NCBI GenBank assembly: GCA_026874595.1
Contig: CM049315.1
Coordinates: 77,598,401-77,662,400 of the forward strand
Origin: Sipunculus nudus
Lineage: Eukaryota > Annelida > Sipuncula > Golfingiida > Sipunculidae
DNA length: 64,000 nucleotides
Direction: 5' to 3'
Position 1 is the stretch's first letter, and each line of letters opens with the position of its first letter. Under the pieces are notes generated by a model. It was not told the origin of the DNA and did no database searches. It saw nothing but the letters and a program-made list of their open reading frames with translations. Position numbers and translations under genes: made by a program. Positions 1 through 12,238 of this stretch are shown in pieces.

Positions 1-2485
1 TTCTCTGAAAATAATCTTGAGCAGTGGGAATCATTAACAGTGTATCCCTATATAAGGCATATAAAAGCTTTGTATTTATCTTGCTAATATTCGCTGTTTT
101 ACCATCCATCAGTGTCATAAGTCCCGGCGTAAGTTCATCGTCTTCAAGACAATATGATTCCTTTATTATTGCAAACCACCTCTGAGGTATTGCAGAGAGT
201 AAAGACCACCAACTGAGGAAACTCTCTTTTGGAACTTTATCTAAATAGCAAATTACCTTTTCTTTATCATCAATAATATCTAAAACAGTATTAATGCCTC
301 GTTCTGATATACCTCTGTACGATATTGATTTTCCGGCCACTTTAATATATTTGTTGTTCCACAACGGTTGCAGTAATATATATTCAGTGGTATCAGGAAT
401 TTTCTGAAAACATTCGGCCCAATATGTTAAACATTCTCTATAAAATGGAAGGATGTGACTTGGTATGCGGCAAATATCAAAATTATTGCTAATCGTTTGC
501 AAACCTCCTATTTGATTTAAATAATATTTGGGTATGACTATCCACCTTTTGTTTATCGATTCTTAAGGTTTTTGAGCCACCTAACTCTTTGAGATTTAAT
601 TTTACATTCAATGTCAGACAGTCTTAGTCCTCCTTTGTTGAAATCACCTATTAAACTACGATTTTTATATTATACGCCCTGACCATAAAAACTTATCAAT
701 CAGAGATGTAACTTCTTTTGCCAACCACTTTCGAAAAGGTTGCAGATTTGTCACATATAATATTTTTGATATAGCGAGGCTGTTCACGACCATAATTTTA
801 CCATTTAAGGTTAGATTTCTGCATTTCCACTTATTTAAAATACTCTCGAATTCCTTAACCTTATTTTTGAAGTTAAAATTTCTCCTTTACCTGTGAATTA
901 TAAGCAAAGTAAATGCCTAAGATTTTTAAGTTAGTCTCTGTCAAATTTACCCATTTAAATTTTCCACAGTTTAATTTTTCATTACGTAAGCTGCCAATCC
1001 ATGCAGCTGTTTCAGTTTTATCAAATTTACTTTCAATGATGTGTATTTGGAATATACATCTAATGTTTTTAATAAATTATTTAATGAGTCCATATCTCAG
1101 AACGCTGTGTCATCAGCAAAAAGTGCTAATTTCATTTCGGTCCCATCAATTTTAATGCCTCTTATATTTTTATTCCGCCTTATCATACAAGCTTATATTT
1201 CGATTACAACAATGAAAATATAAGTTGCCAATGGATCACCCTGCCGTTTTTCTCGATCGATATTAAAGAATCCAGTTGAATACCCATTATTCAGGACACA
1301 GTTTTTTACATTAGTATGTAATAATTTCACCCATTTAACAAAGCGATCTGGACAGCCTAAGTGTTCCAAACAAGTGAATATAAAAATATGATCTAATTGA
1401 ATCAAAGGCTGTCTCAAAATCCGCACAACATATTATACCAGGAATATTTAAATGTTTGGTTATTTCTAAAATGTCATCTATTAAACGTACTGGTTCCCCT
1501 ATATATTTTCCTTCAACAAAGGCATATTGATCTTTTGATATTATAACCTTTAAGTATGGCTTTAATCTCGCGACAAGTATTTTGCTCTAGATTTTAATAT
1601 CAACATTAATCAGACTAATAGGTCGCCATGATTTAAGAAAACGACAGCTTTTCCCTCTTTTTTATATTAATGTTATAACCCCCTGTTTCTGACTTGATGT
1701 CAATTCACCGACTTCAAAATTCTCATTAAGACGATTTGTCAAATCCGTTCCCAGTAGTAAAAAAAAAGTTAAATAAAATTCCTTCGACAGGCCATCAGAA
1801 CCAGGTGTTTTATCATTTCCCATACTTTTTAAAGCTTCCAGTACCTCTGCCTTGCGTATTTGTTCTCCTATTCCAGTAAAATAGACATGTAAGTTTTGGT
1901 AAATATATCTTATTTAAAAAAACTTTTATACTCTTCAGCAGTAATATTACTACTACGTCTATATTTGTCTTTAATGAATTGTTTAATAATACTCAGAATG
2001 TGTTTCTCGTCTCTTATTTCGACACCATCCCTGATTATATCTAACATTAGTGTTGCATTTTCGATATTTTTCTAACCCCAACAAGAATTTGTTACTTTTT
2101 TTCACTTTGCTCGTACCACTGTACTCTAGAACTTATGATTATCCCTTTAGTAGTTTTATTGCAACATTCCTCTAACTCTTCTTTCAACATCTTATATTCT
2201 TATATTATTTCCTGATTTCCATGATTGGCTATTAACGATTTTTCGAGATTACTGACTCGTTTCTCCAATTCACAAATTTTATAGCGAAAGTTATAGGCCT
2301 TTCTTTTGGAGCATGTTATCGTATATTTCCTCATATTATATTTTAATATCTCCCATAGAAATCCATCGTCCTTTATATTTTCAGAGTATTCAGTTCTCCA
2401 TCTAGATATCATCACGCTCAACAATTTAGCATAATCTGCATCATCCGAAAGAGAATTATTAAACCTCCAAAAGGCCAGGCCATGT
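1..2485 (-). pseudogene. L1/Tx1-like non-LTR retrotransposon ORF2 remnant
   Basis: Read on the minus strand, this is the C-terminal part of a LINE ORF2, with frameshifts and stops. From high to low coordinates it shows: the endonuclease-RT linker (FWRFNNSL near 2475, then WEILKYNMRKYTITCSKRKA near 2290-2345), typical of the L1 group; the start of the RT domain (QYAFVEGKYIGEPVRLIDDI near 1470-1530); catalytic motif A as ADFETAFDS (near 1405-1430); motif B as REKRQGDPLATYIFIVVIE (1193-1260); and the catalytic FADD box as LALFADDTAF followed by a stop (near 1090-1125). The element runs off the left edge of the window and ends on the right at a CT-rich tract. Many lesions show it is dead. The L1/Tx1 assignment rests on these motifs; the exact family is unknown. 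Confidence 0.85.
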
Positions 2486-2486
2486 T

Positions 2487-2585
2487 CTCTCCCCTTCTTT
2501 TTCTTCTTTCTCCCCTTTTGCTTCTTCCCTCTTCCCTTCTTTCCTTTCTTTCCTTCCTTTTCCCCTTTCCGATTTGTTTGCCCCT
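2487..2585. repeat. Polypyrimidine (CT-rich) tract
   Basis: Nearly pure C/T on the + strand (CCTTCTTTTTCTTC type). It abuts the broken end of the L1-like remnant. The open frames through it are low-complexity and not convincing genes. Confidence 0.8.
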
Positions 2586-2920
2586 TTCCGTTTGTTGGGG
2601 TCGGGGCAGCTTAAATCCCGACAGGCTTAGTCTAATTAACATTAGACTGGTTGAGTTAAGCCCCATAACATCATATCTGCAATATTTCTAACTCATTCAA
2701 GATTTCAGTGTTAAACAGCATATAGAGACTTACTGAGTTTAACAATTTGATTGAATTTCTAAATACTTACTAACTAACACTGCATAAAACATGTCATTTA
2801 CTCAGACCTATCTTATTATTAAAAGGATGAGGAAATAAGAAGTGAAGCAAATCGTTCCTGGATGAGCAGTGTTGCCTTATCAGTCACACTAAATCCATAC
2901 TTTAAACTCTTCAAAAAGTC

Positions 2921-3330
2921 TTTAAAGGAACCTAATCACATGCCATGTTTGTTAGATGTACGTTAAATTTATCCTTACAAGACCATGGTGTATGCCATTT
3001 CGTTTGCTTACTCCTGAAGGAAAGTAACAAAAAAAAATAGCTTGCACCGGGCGTGACCAGTGCCATAAACATAAACATAGCGGGGGCGGCATTTTATTGC
3101 CGAATCAAACAACTAAACAAATCAAGATTTTTCAAGCTTCAAAACCAGTTTCTTCTCATTTTTTGGGGACATCTAGCGCATTCTATGGTCCCGCAGTCTT
3201 AAATCAACAGTCTGTAACATAAATCCACAACAACTTAAAAAACTGGTTATATAAGTCTCCGTGTAATTCCGTGTGTCGGGATGGTTTTGCTTTGAAACTT
3301 TTGTATATAGAAAAATGAACGAATAACATT
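2921..3330 (+). mobile_element. Worn copy of the TTAA-flanked MITE family
   Basis: Begins TTAAAGGAACCTAATCAC and keeps recognisable blocks shared with the copies at 4541-6681 and 32330-32837: CCATTTCGTTTGCTTACTCCTG, then GGGCG(T/C)GA.CAG, and near the right end TCGGGATGGTTTTGCT. It is much more diverged than the other two. The right boundary is approximate. Confidence 0.5.
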
Positions 3331-4540
3331 AGAAATACACTTATATTAGTATATGTTTATATACTTTGAATGTTTAGATTCTCACTTCAACGACAACAAA
3401 AAATATTTAGACGATTCAAATAGGTCTTCTGTATATCTTTCCAGGAGAATTTGCACCCATTTTCTCACTCACTCGCATAACTTTGGCGGAGAGTGAGAAA
3501 TGTTATGCATTAACGGTAGATAAGCACAGAGCGAATCAATCTGATTGAGAGTTAGAAATACGATGCATTAACCAGTGATAAGCACACAGCAAATCGGGAT
3601 AAACATTCGGCGGGGGATGCTGGCGTTGACATGGCAACCGCATCCTTAAAGTCAACGGACCTTTGGCGCCTGCCATAACTTGGTGTTTATCACAATATTT
3701 TGTCCATGCTATTACATCCATGATGTCGCCGCGGACTGGTCCATAACGCGTGAATTATGAGACGAGGGTATTACCCCAAACCACTTCTCAGTTGATGTTT
3801 GAAAAGTTTAAAGTCCTTTCAGTCATTCTGACGAAATAGACCTGTTGTAATGTAGTCTGTAAAACATTCCTCGTTAATGGCCAGGTTTTTATTATTGAAA
3901 CAACGCGACAATAGGGAATTCCCTGAAAGCAGCCATCTCATAAAGGAACAATTTGTAAGGAAGGAGATAAGATAATCACAGACAAGAAACTTTAAACAGG
4001 GTTATTATCAGAATCTGCGCTACAGATATCTACATTATTTCTTGTTTCTTTTGTCCAACAATGAACTTACGATGGAAACTGACATTCAAATATGAAACGT
4101 TTTCATTGCCTTATTGACACCGATGTGTAAACTGTGATATTATACTGTAATATAATATTGTATGATGTATACTAAAATATATGCATAAATTGCATAATTT
4201 AATTTATATTGTCAGATGATATATAAAAATTGATAATATTTCATCAAATTTTCTGTTAAAGAAAAAACATGATAAATAGTCTGTGAACAGGAGTCGTTCT
4301 AAAATTTAAAAAAAATAGTATGTTTACCTTAGCTGAGGATGCCAAATATTTTTTTCCTTGGAACAATGGGGAGTAATTACTTTTCAATTTCCTATAATTT
4401 TTTCCATGAGTCATATTGTCATATGGTAAAAAGTCCAGAATCGCGAGTCAAACAGAGCTGATAAATGCTGTGCAATAAGTTTGAGAACATCAATTAGGGG
4501 TAGGGCAATCCGACTTAAATATAAGTTATTTATGATTTTA
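3331..4540. other. Stretch without recognised gene
   Basis: I see no conserved coding sequence here. Two similar short blocks (ATGCATTAAC..GATAAGCACA, near 3506 and 3563) form a local imperfect direct repeat. The rest is AT-rich DNA with no recognised element. Confidence 0.4.
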
Positions 4541-4670
4541 TTAAAGGGGTCCTATCACCTATAAAACATGTTAACACGGAAAAAAAAAATCTTCTTCACT
4601 TTAAAATAAATATGTACCTGCCAAAATATTGCCCTGAAACCGTTTGCTTTCTCCTGTAAACAAATGTTAA

Positions 4671-6020
4671 AATACCAACAAATGTTCTGATACTAACAAT
4701 TACCGGCCAATTTCGATCACCAGCCATGTGATTAAAATCTTAGAGAAGCACATTAAACGTCATCTCCTTAATTACTTAAACCACAAACGCTCGATATCTC
4801 CTGAACAAACTGCCTTTCTTGCAAACAACTCTTCCCAAACTGCATTACATAGAATAGTTGATAATTGGCTGACAGTTATGAACTGCGGACGTGTAAACTC
4901 CATATGCTTTCTCGACCTTAAAAAAGGTTTTGATTCCCTAAATCACGATATATTATTGGGTAAATTAAAACAGTATGGCGTAAATGGAAACTCGCACACC
5001 TGGTTTTATAATTATTTATACGACCGAAAGCAGTTTGTCTGCTTCAATAACTATAATTCTGAGGTGAAAACCATCGATACAGGTGTACCACAAGGCACTG
5101 TACTTGGACCCATTCTTTTCCTACTATATCTTAATGACTTGCCCGATAATGTAACAGACGCAAAATGCTCGATTTATGCTGACGACATCACGCTATACGC
5201 AGACGGCATCGATCGCGAATCAGCACAACATAAGTTACAGGCTGCTGTAGACCAAGTTACTAAATGGCTTAATAAAAACAAACTAATTGCAAACGCCACA
5301 AAATCAGCTACTATGCTTGTGAGTTCCAAGCAACGCAAACAATCAAATTCATTACAAATAATTATCGATAAAGATATTGTCCCGAATGTCGATGAATTTT
5401 CTCACCTTAGCTTGATCATTGACGCCCATCTCACATGGAAATCTCACACTTCTACCGTCTTTAAAAAGCTATGTTGCAAAATTGGACTTTTACATCGCCT
5501 CAGCAAATTTCTACCACAGAAGTTTTTAGTCACTATATATCACGCCTTTGTTCAACCCTCAATAGATTATAGCCTAACAGTATGGGGCAGCTGTCCCAGC
5601 ACATTCCGTGCCGCAATCCAACGAATGCAGTGTCGTGCGGCTAGGATAATAACAAAAAATTACGACCCAACTCAAAGAAGTTTAGATTTCGTGAAAGAAA
5701 TAGGCTTAATGACAATTGAACAGCGATATTTGTACCTCCTATCTATTTTAACCTATAAATGCCTAAATGATTTAGCCCCTTCATATTTATGTAAGAATTT
5801 TCATATGGCGAAGGGCATTCATAATTATTCGACGCGGTTAACCGAAAACAAAAACTGTATCCTTCCGAAACCGCGTATTGAAGCCTTCAAGGCTACCTCT
5901 TTTTATGCAGGCAGTACTCTATGGAACTCCCTTCCTCGACACATTAAGTTTGCTTCTAATTTGCAGCATTTTAAAAAATTATCACGTTCGTACTTCTCCG
6001 ATTTTACAATGATGTCATAA
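4671..6020 (+). CDS. Non-LTR retrotransposon reverse transcriptase, N-terminally truncated
   Basis: The frame is open from 4671 to the TAA at 6018-6020. The fragment starts with the RT motif NNYRPISIT (in frame upstream of the GTG at 4728). Counting from 4728: motif A FLDLKKGFDS at about residues 61-70 with its catalytic Asp; motif B GVPQGTVLGP at about 119-128; motif C YADD at 150-153. The C-terminal part has the usual LINE thumb and connection region (LDFVKEIGLMTIEQRYLYLL, then STLWNSLP near the end). No endonuclease domain is left and the natural start codon is gone, so it cannot make a full ORF2 protein. The uninterrupted frame suggests a fairly recent insertion. Motifs suit the CR1/L2/Jockey group; the clade needs a phylogeny. 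Confidence 0.9.
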   Translation, partial: NTNKCSDTNNYRPISITSHVIKILEKHIKRHLLNYLNHKRSISPEQTAFLANNSSQTALHRIVDNWLTVMNCGRVNSICFLDLKKGFDSLNHDILLGKLKQYGVNGNSHTWFYNYLYDRKQFVCFNNYNSEVKTIDTGVPQGTVLGPILFLLYLNDLPDNVTDAKCSIYADDITLYADGIDRESAQHKLQAAVDQVTKWLNKNKLIANATKSATMLVSSKQRKQSNSLQIIIDKDIVPNVDEFSHLSLIIDAHLTWKSHTSTVFKKLCCKIGLLHRLSKFLPQKFLVTIYHAFVQPSIDYSLTVWGSCPSTFRAAIQRMQCRAARIITKNYDPTQRSLDFVKEIGLMTIEQRYLYLLSILTYKCLNDLAPSYLCKNFHMAKGIHNYSTRLTENKNCILPKPRIEAFKATSFYAGSTLWNSLPRHIKFASNLQHFKKLSRSYFSDFTMMS

Positions 6021-6308
6021 TCTTATCACAGCACGAAATTGTTCTAGATGTAATCGTTGCTCTTACCGCTGTTAGTACCGTCCCTTTTATTAATTTTATG
6101 ATATTATCATTCCTTTGTAATGATTTTACAGTCTCATTATGTCTTTTATATTTCGCATTGTACATGTACTTTTATGTATTTTTATTATCATGTTCCATTG
6201 TTTATAATATCTTGTATATCTTGGAAGAGGGCCCTGCTTATAACAGAATTTTTATTCTGGTACAGGCCACCCTTCACAATATTATAATAAATAAATAAAT
6301 AAATAAAA
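4671..6308 (+). mobile_element. 5'-truncated non-LTR retrotransposon (CR1/Jockey-like)
   Basis: The insertion interrupts the MITE at an A-rich site (TGTTAAAA | AAAACAGTGG). The left edge starts inside the RT domain, at the NYRPIS motif, so the 5' part of the LINE is missing, as usual for incomplete target-primed reverse transcription. After the stop codon there is a 3' UTR of about 270 bp ending in a (TAAA)n tail at about 6287-6308. Because target and insert are both A-rich at the junction, I cannot define the target-site duplication. Confidence 0.85.
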
Positions 6309-6681
6309 ACAGTGGACCTGGCGCGATGAAAGGTGTCAACATAAACACAGCGCGTTGGGCCGTGTGCATCGCTGAGTCAAAAACTTATCAATGAGGAGAT
6401 GCTCGGTCTGACTTGGCCCAAAAAAATGTAATACATGTTTCTGCTGGCTGAAACACAGCGTGTTGCCCCTCTTTATCGGACCTCCGGTCACGCGGCCTTG
6501 TTATGGTAAACAGACTGTGTTTACCAACACGCAGAGCCATAAAATGGTATTAAACAGCCGTATGCGAGGAAATGGGACCGTCTGCTGGGATGGTTTTGCT
6601 GGGAAACATTTGTTTAAAGCAAAACTGAACTGATAGTGTGAAAGAAAAGCCATAATTTAGCTCTTGATTATGTCCCTTTAA

Positions 6682-7145
6682 GATTAAGACGTTCAATACA
6701 TCTGATCATGTAATAAACAGGTGAAATAATGTGAACGTGTGAAAAAGGGTGGTTTTGTAAATATTTCAAGTAAACGAGATGGAAAGACTGGAAAGACTTA
6801 ATATAATTTGTGGAAATGTTTAGTCAGAACCACCAAGTGTCGGTTTCGTAACCTTTTATTACAAAATTGTTTATTAGGTATGAAAAATCTTCACCATTTT
6901 GTGAAATTGAAACGTGCCTCAGCATGTGACAGAGCTCGCGTGCTCTGGTCTTATTTAACGGGAGGATCCAAGACAAGCCTTGGTATGATTGGCAGGTGTA
7001 AGTGTGACATCATAATGAGAATCTTTAAATTAAAAACAATGAAAGCATGCATGCTACACCACGTGATACATATACAACAGCTCAAGTCGTCCCCATAACC
7101 AGCCCATTGTAAAAGTAAGCCCGTTCGTGCACGACCTTTGTTGAT
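6682..7145. other. Stretch without recognised gene
   Basis: No conserved coding sequence or structured repeat was recognised between the split MITE and the next MITE. Confidence 0.35.
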
Positions 7146-7424
7146 TGCCTCCGCCAGGAGGGTATGCGTTCATCCGCGTTTGCACGCGTGTGTGTATGTG
7201 TATTTGTTCACAACTTAACCAACGCAGTCATAAAAGGAACTTATGAAATTTTTAAGGTATTTCAGGAATTGGCTAATAATGAAAAATCGATTAAATTTTG
7301 GTGTGGATCGACACATGATCCGGATTCAGGAACGCCATCAAGGAATATTCACAAATGTCCAGTCATTCATGCAAGAATGTAGGCCGAATAAGTGAATGGC
7401 GAAGGCTTGCATTCATTGAAATGA
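7146..7424 (+). mobile_element. MITE of the GCCTCCGCCAGGAGG family, forward copy
   Basis: Starts GCCTCCGCCAGGAGGGTATG, has a TG-rich block (GTGTGTATGTGTATTTGTTCA), a central TGAAATTTTTAAGG.ATTTCAGGAATTGG block, and ends GCGAAGGCTTGCATTCATTG. Copies in this window lie at 33343-33627 (+), 11940-12238 (-) and 30308-30630 (-), with fragments near 19030-19125 and 31418-31460. I recall closely similar repeats being common in marine invertebrate genomes; the superfamily is not certain. Confidence 0.75.
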
Positions 7425-8420
7425 TCATTTATAGTATGTTCTTGTGGTCATTTTGGACATGTCAGACAAATACATTTGTCATGACATATCAGTGAAATTT
7501 ATTTCAAGAATTCCTCGCGTGTGGTCGTGTTACAAATACAATTTACAAATAAAGATTAAGGATAAAATAAATGTCAGTGTCATGAAAATTAAAAGCCGAT
7601 GAAAGAAACTCGGAGTGTAATAAAAATATCGGCGTCTGCTGGTGGTCGATTTTATCGGAAAGTCAGACAGACTTCGGCACAGCCTTTTAAACTGGTTTTG
7701 TAAATTAAACAATGTTACACATTATTCCATTCTTTGAAATGAATGTTTTTTAATATTTATATATATATGTTGTATTTATATATAATATACATAGATATTG
7801 ATTTATATATATATATTAATATCTGTGTGTGTTTCTGCAAATTTAATTAAAACCCACCAGTCACTTGACCATAGAGTCACACTAGATAGCTTCTACTTGA
7901 TTTTTAGTCTCAGCAATATATATATATATATATATTGCTCTATTTGAAGTACTGTGCAAGATGGAAATATGCTAGGTTTCAAGATTATACAAAATGAAAT
8001 CTGCCAATCATTTTACAATATTTGTGACTGGTTTGCCACATTCAGGCGTCAATGTATTAAGGGCTACTGGTAATAACTTAAATACATACAGATGTAGATA
8101 TGTATGTGTGTGTATCTATTGCAGAGCAACATCATTTGGGTGTCTATATCAGGTAAACTTTTTATGGGAATCTCAGCCAACTCAACTGTTATACGTGCTT
8201 GAAATTCTCGAAGAAGGACTATTGAGGAATCTTTCTTTTTCATATTCAACCCATTCTCATGTAACAGAACCATTATATGGAAGACGCATAGGAGTAAAAC
8301 CTTTGCGAACAAAAGCGAACATAAAAGCATTTAGAAGTCGCGAATACCTCCGCCAACGATTGAATTCGCACCCACACTATATCAAACTAATCAGTTGGTC
8401 AATGGCACATGGTCAACCTC
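7425..8420. other. AT-rich stretch without recognised gene
   Basis: Contains a short (TA)n tract at 7917-7937. A 164-codon open frame on + (7994-8488) and an overlapping 88-codon frame on - (8064-8330) match no family I know, show no splice or domain signals, and the forward one runs into a short tandem repeat. I treat them as chance frames. Confidence 0.4.
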
Positions 8421-8423
8421 TTA

Positions 8424-8553
8424 TACAATATTTCAATACAAATTCCAATTGGATGTTTTTAGATAATGGGTGTACAATATTTCAATAGAATTCAAACTGG
8501 ATTTTTTATATATTGTGTTAACAATATTTCAATAAAATTCAAATTTGAAATAG
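8424..8553 (+). repeat. Short tandem repeat, about 47-bp unit
   Basis: The block ACAATATTTCAATA(C/G/A)AATTC recurs at about 8427, 8474 and 8519, giving three imperfect units of about 47 bp that differ by small changes. Confidence 0.6.
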
Positions 8554-8669
8554 TTTAGATCCTCTGAAATATATAATTGATTCGCGTAAACATTTCTTCA
8601 TTGCTAAATAAAGGGGATCTTCCAGAAAAGGGATCTATGAATCTATGAAATCTAACGAACACAGTACGA

Positions 8670-9160
8670 ATTAAGGGTACGATACGATTTCGTGTATTCT
8701 ATCAGAACGTCATAAAGTAAATACTCAAGATTCGTATCGTATTTTCAAGTACATTATACTAATTTATTATACTAAAAAAGGGATGCGATAATAATATCAG
8801 ATACTGATTAGAAACTTGACTACCAATGAAACAGTTGGTTCTAAATATCGCCTAAAACTGGCTCTATGCAAATTTAAAACAGGAAATATAAAGAAGGTTA
8901 CGATAAGGAAATTGACAAAACCATTTCAGTCCAGCGTAAACTTTGTGAAATGTGGCCATAGGAAGCCAGTTACGATACGAAAATTTAAAATAAAAAAAAC
9001 GCTCGATAAATAAACGATATGATTCGAAGCAAGGATCGTAGGACTTTATTTTGTATTTCAACCTACATGTGGCGATAGGAAGCCAAGATGTCAGGCTTTT
9101 GTGTTGTATACTGCTTCGAATAATATCGTATCCATATTTCGTATCCAAAACGCTGGGCTA
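8670..9160. repeat. Cluster of CGATACGA-type motifs in both orientations
   Basis: TACGATACGATTTCG (8689), ATTCGTATCGTATTTT (8732), TTACGATACGAAAATT (8970) and ATCGTATCCATATTTCG (9125) lie in both orientations. A second pair, GGC(C/G)ATAGGAAGCCA, occurs at about 8954 and 9073. This suggests a decayed foldback or MITE, but I cannot set its ends. Confidence 0.35.
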
Positions 9161-10490
9161 TACATTATAGTTAATGTGTGTAAAAATAAAAATGATCAAA
9201 CAGGGATAATGTTAATGGCTCAAAATACAGATCCATGTTTGTGTGATTCATTCGAAAGCCCACGGCCACAGTCACCGAGAACATTTGTAGACAGTGTGTG
9301 GATGGTCAAATAGACAAACAGGTAAACTAGGGGAAACAGCAGGACACGTGACCTAAAATAGAACCTACGCCAGTGGAAACCTAAATAACGTACTGCGTCC
9401 CTCACACAGTGAAATACATTTTTAATACAGAGCGTTACTGGGCGATCATAAAGCTCACTGTACTTTGGCATCGGTCACGTTATACGGCATACATCCTTAA
9501 AAAGAGTGATGCTGGTGCCTGTCATCAAAATCTATGGTAATTGTTCTGAAAACAGTTTGGAGATTTTTCCCGCAGTGTCTTTAGGGTTTAATACGTCGAT
9601 AATAAAACTAGAGCGGGACTTCACTGCGAGACTTTTAGCATCAACTGTTTTATGGTATATTCCGTTAATCAATCATTCTCAAGAAAACGAAGAAATGATA
9701 AATTCTGCCTTTTGTTGTTTCATCACACACGGTATATAAGCAACCTGTTTTAATGTGGAGAGATACCGGCCCCGCCTGTGGGACCGCCGTTAATTGAAAT
9801 GCCATGGCTTTTGGCTGAGCGGGATCACCACCACAATGGAGTATTGATTTCCATGTGAGTTTCCATCAGCGTCCCGAACCTCAGCTTCCGCTCCGAGGGT
9901 TACTGTGGCGGCCATGTCGTTTTACTTAGCTGTTTTGGGATGCGCTAAAGGCATTACTATTCATCTTTAACGAAAAACGCTGCGGGAGTCGAAATAATTA
10001 TTTATCAGCGCTATTAAAAACACTACAAGAGTATTCATACCTTATTATTAATTTACTTTCATTGATATAAGAAAAAACACAACTAATGCGGCAACAAATA
10101 TTTTTGCAACCACTGGCGTTAAAGAGTAATAACGGTAATGTAACAAGAGTCATATGTTACAGTAATACTGTGAAACCGAAAAATTTCGACCACAAAGTTG
10201 TTGCATTTTCGAGGTGATCGTCTAATCGAAGTCTGATATGAAGAGAAAAAAATGAGACCATGACAAAGTGGTCCTTATTTCAAGGTGGTCGCTTAACGGA
10301 GGTGCTCGTTAGATGAGGTTTAAGACATTAGTACAATTATACCCCGATACAAAAACAAAGATACTCATGAGATGTTTTTCAAGATAACTAACACTGAGAG
10401 TACTTTATCAATACCATTAATACTCATCTTCTTCATTTAGTATTTCAAAAGAGCAAAGGCCTTATAATCTGATATCATAGATGATGTTCT
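9161..10490. other. Stretch without recognised gene
   Basis: No supported coding sequence. Near 10170-10320 a diverged block (GTGAAACCGAAAAATTTCGACCAC ... AGGTGGTCGCTTAACGGAGGTGCTCG) resembles a worn mariner/pogo-type MITE but lacks definable ends. Confidence 0.3.
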
Positions 10491-10499
10491 GGTCCCGCG

Positions 10500-10745
10500 G
10501 ACCCGGATTTTGTACATTTTCTACGTTCCGTTTGGATCCGGCAGGCCAAGCCATTGTATATGGGTTAAGAAAGTTATTCGTTATGCATTTGTCTGTGGTC
10601 AGTGACTAGGACCCATTAACTCCTGGGTGGAGAGGCCTCGTATTCTTATGGTTAAGGCTTTGACAAGAGGTCTTTGCACGAACCCGAGACCTGGTATTCA
10701 TGTCAAGTGTCCAGCGGCTTGACCATTAAGCCAACACGCTCAATA
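10500..10745 (-). mobile_element. Possible tRNA-derived SINE, second family (minus strand)
   Basis: On the minus strand the sequence from about 10742 reads GTGTTGGCTTAATGGTCAAG, a good Pol III box A, and about 45 bases on GGGTTCGTGCA, a box B-like block. A body follows with CCCAGGAGTTAATGGGTCC. The arrangement is that of a tRNA-type SINE head. I see only one copy here, so boundaries and family are uncertain. Confidence 0.4.
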
Positions 10746-11939
10746 TTTATCAAATATAAATATCCTTTCATAGTTATATATTCCTAGACACAAAATATAT
10801 GTTTGCTTTCACTCTATCGCTTTACTGAAATAAAGATAATTCATGGGAAGCGAGTCTTATGAAATTAGCTGAAATATCAATTTATTATATCAGAATTCTT
10901 TGGTTCTCGTTTGCTGTACATTTGTCAAATATACGCTTCATTGAATGATTGATATTGAGCGACCATTTGAAAACATTTGAAACCACTTTATATTTATAAC
11001 ATCCATATATTTTAAAGAACAAAATTACTAAAGTTAAGTTAACTAACTTAAAGTAGCTTACATTGACCGTGTATGGTATTCTAGTGTGGTTCAATGGAAG
11101 TAAACAAATGGAAGTAACATTACGACCAGTTATATAAAATGGTCAGTAAAAACTAATTTAGGCCATGCTTTAAAATCGTCTGCGAAAAACTGAAAGTGCA
11201 GCGACGGTAAAGCTCTGCTGCAAATAACCAGCTTAACCGCTCTGCAGCTTAAGAACTGTGAACAGTCAAGCAGTAAAAGCGTATTGATCAGTGTATGTTT
11301 AAGGGGCCGCTCCCCTATCAGTATTTCCCAGGGCTACCTCTCTCATCTTTCTCTCTGTCATCTTAAACTTACCAAACACGTATATTTCACTCAGGGGGCC
11401 AGCGGTAATTGAAACCCGTGGCTTTTACCGTTTCCCAGGAAGGCTTGTATGCCTTCGTGGAATAACATTGTTGTGTTTAAGCCATGTTTCTTCTAATGGA
11501 TCAAGTTATTTTCAATCTTGTGCGGCTTCTTGGGGCCGGTAGCGTTCTACTCTCTCTGAATGGAACTGAGAGAAACTCCGGACCCTGAAGGTGTCCGCTT
11601 CGTTATTTTACAATCTGTCGGCGTGGCTCAAATGTCATAGCATTACCAATGCTTTCAGGGGTTAGGTCCTAAACATCAGCAGACTACCAATTTTGCCAAT
11701 TAACTGATACATTCCTTTATTTGAGGTTACTAAAGTAATGAGGATACATTTAGAAATTTGAAACGGGCGCATATCCATCACTGCAGGACATGATTTAGAC
11801 TTATTTGGACTAACAGATCATTGCCGGTACTTTGTCGCTGTTTTATCATTATTAACCAAACGTTTATCCCGTCTGAGACATTGGATTTAGGGTTTAGTTC
11901 CTCGAAAACCTTTAATATTTACCACATTGATCCCAGGAA
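10746..11939. other. Stretch without recognised gene
   Basis: No supported coding sequence. AT-rich up to about 11160, then mixed composition. Confidence 0.35.
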
Positions 11940-12238
11940 ACATTCTAAGGAATGCAAGCATCCACCATTCTCATGTTCGGCTCAAGGGAATTCGTGGCCG
12001 GATTCGTGCATAAGTGACCATAGACTTGTGACTCTTCATTGATGACATTCCTTGACCCGGATCATATGCTGGATTCACACCAAAATCTAGTCATTTCTTT
12101 ATTGGCCCATTTTCGAAATGTCCTGAAACTTTGAGTTCCTATCAAGATTACGTGTGTTAGGTTGTGAATAATCACACACGAAAATTCATATGAACGGGGA
12201 CGAACGCATCACCTCCTGATGGAGGCAATCACCTCATC
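11940..12238 (-). mobile_element. MITE of the GCCTCCGCCAGGAGG family, reverse copy
   Basis: On the minus strand it starts near 12238 with TTGCCTCCATCAGGAGGTGATGCG and ends near 11941 at CTTGCATTCCTTAGAATG, the same ends as the copies at 7146-7424 and 33343-33627. It is more diverged than those. Confidence 0.65.

Larger units (their letters stand above)
4541..6681 (+). mobile_element. TTAA-flanked MITE (about 500 bp) split by a LINE insertion
   Basis: The left end reads TTAAAGGGGTCCTATCACC and the right end TTATGTCCCTTTAA, so both ends carry TTAA and a short inverted repeat beginning AGGG. Removing the LINE at about 4671-6308 leaves about 500 bp, which matches the uninterrupted copy at 32330-32837 (508 bp) block by block (CACCTATAAA.CATGTT, CCTGCCAAAA.ATTGCC, AACAGTGGACC.GGCGCGATG, CGGACCTCCGGTCACGCGGCC). 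TTAA at the ends recalls piggyBac-type insertion, but the internal sequence codes for no transposase, so the superfamily is inference. Confidence 0.8.

Noticed and set aside
7994-8488. 164-codon open frame
   Set aside because: No recognised domain; it runs into a short tandem repeat and overlaps an equally plausible frame on the other strand.
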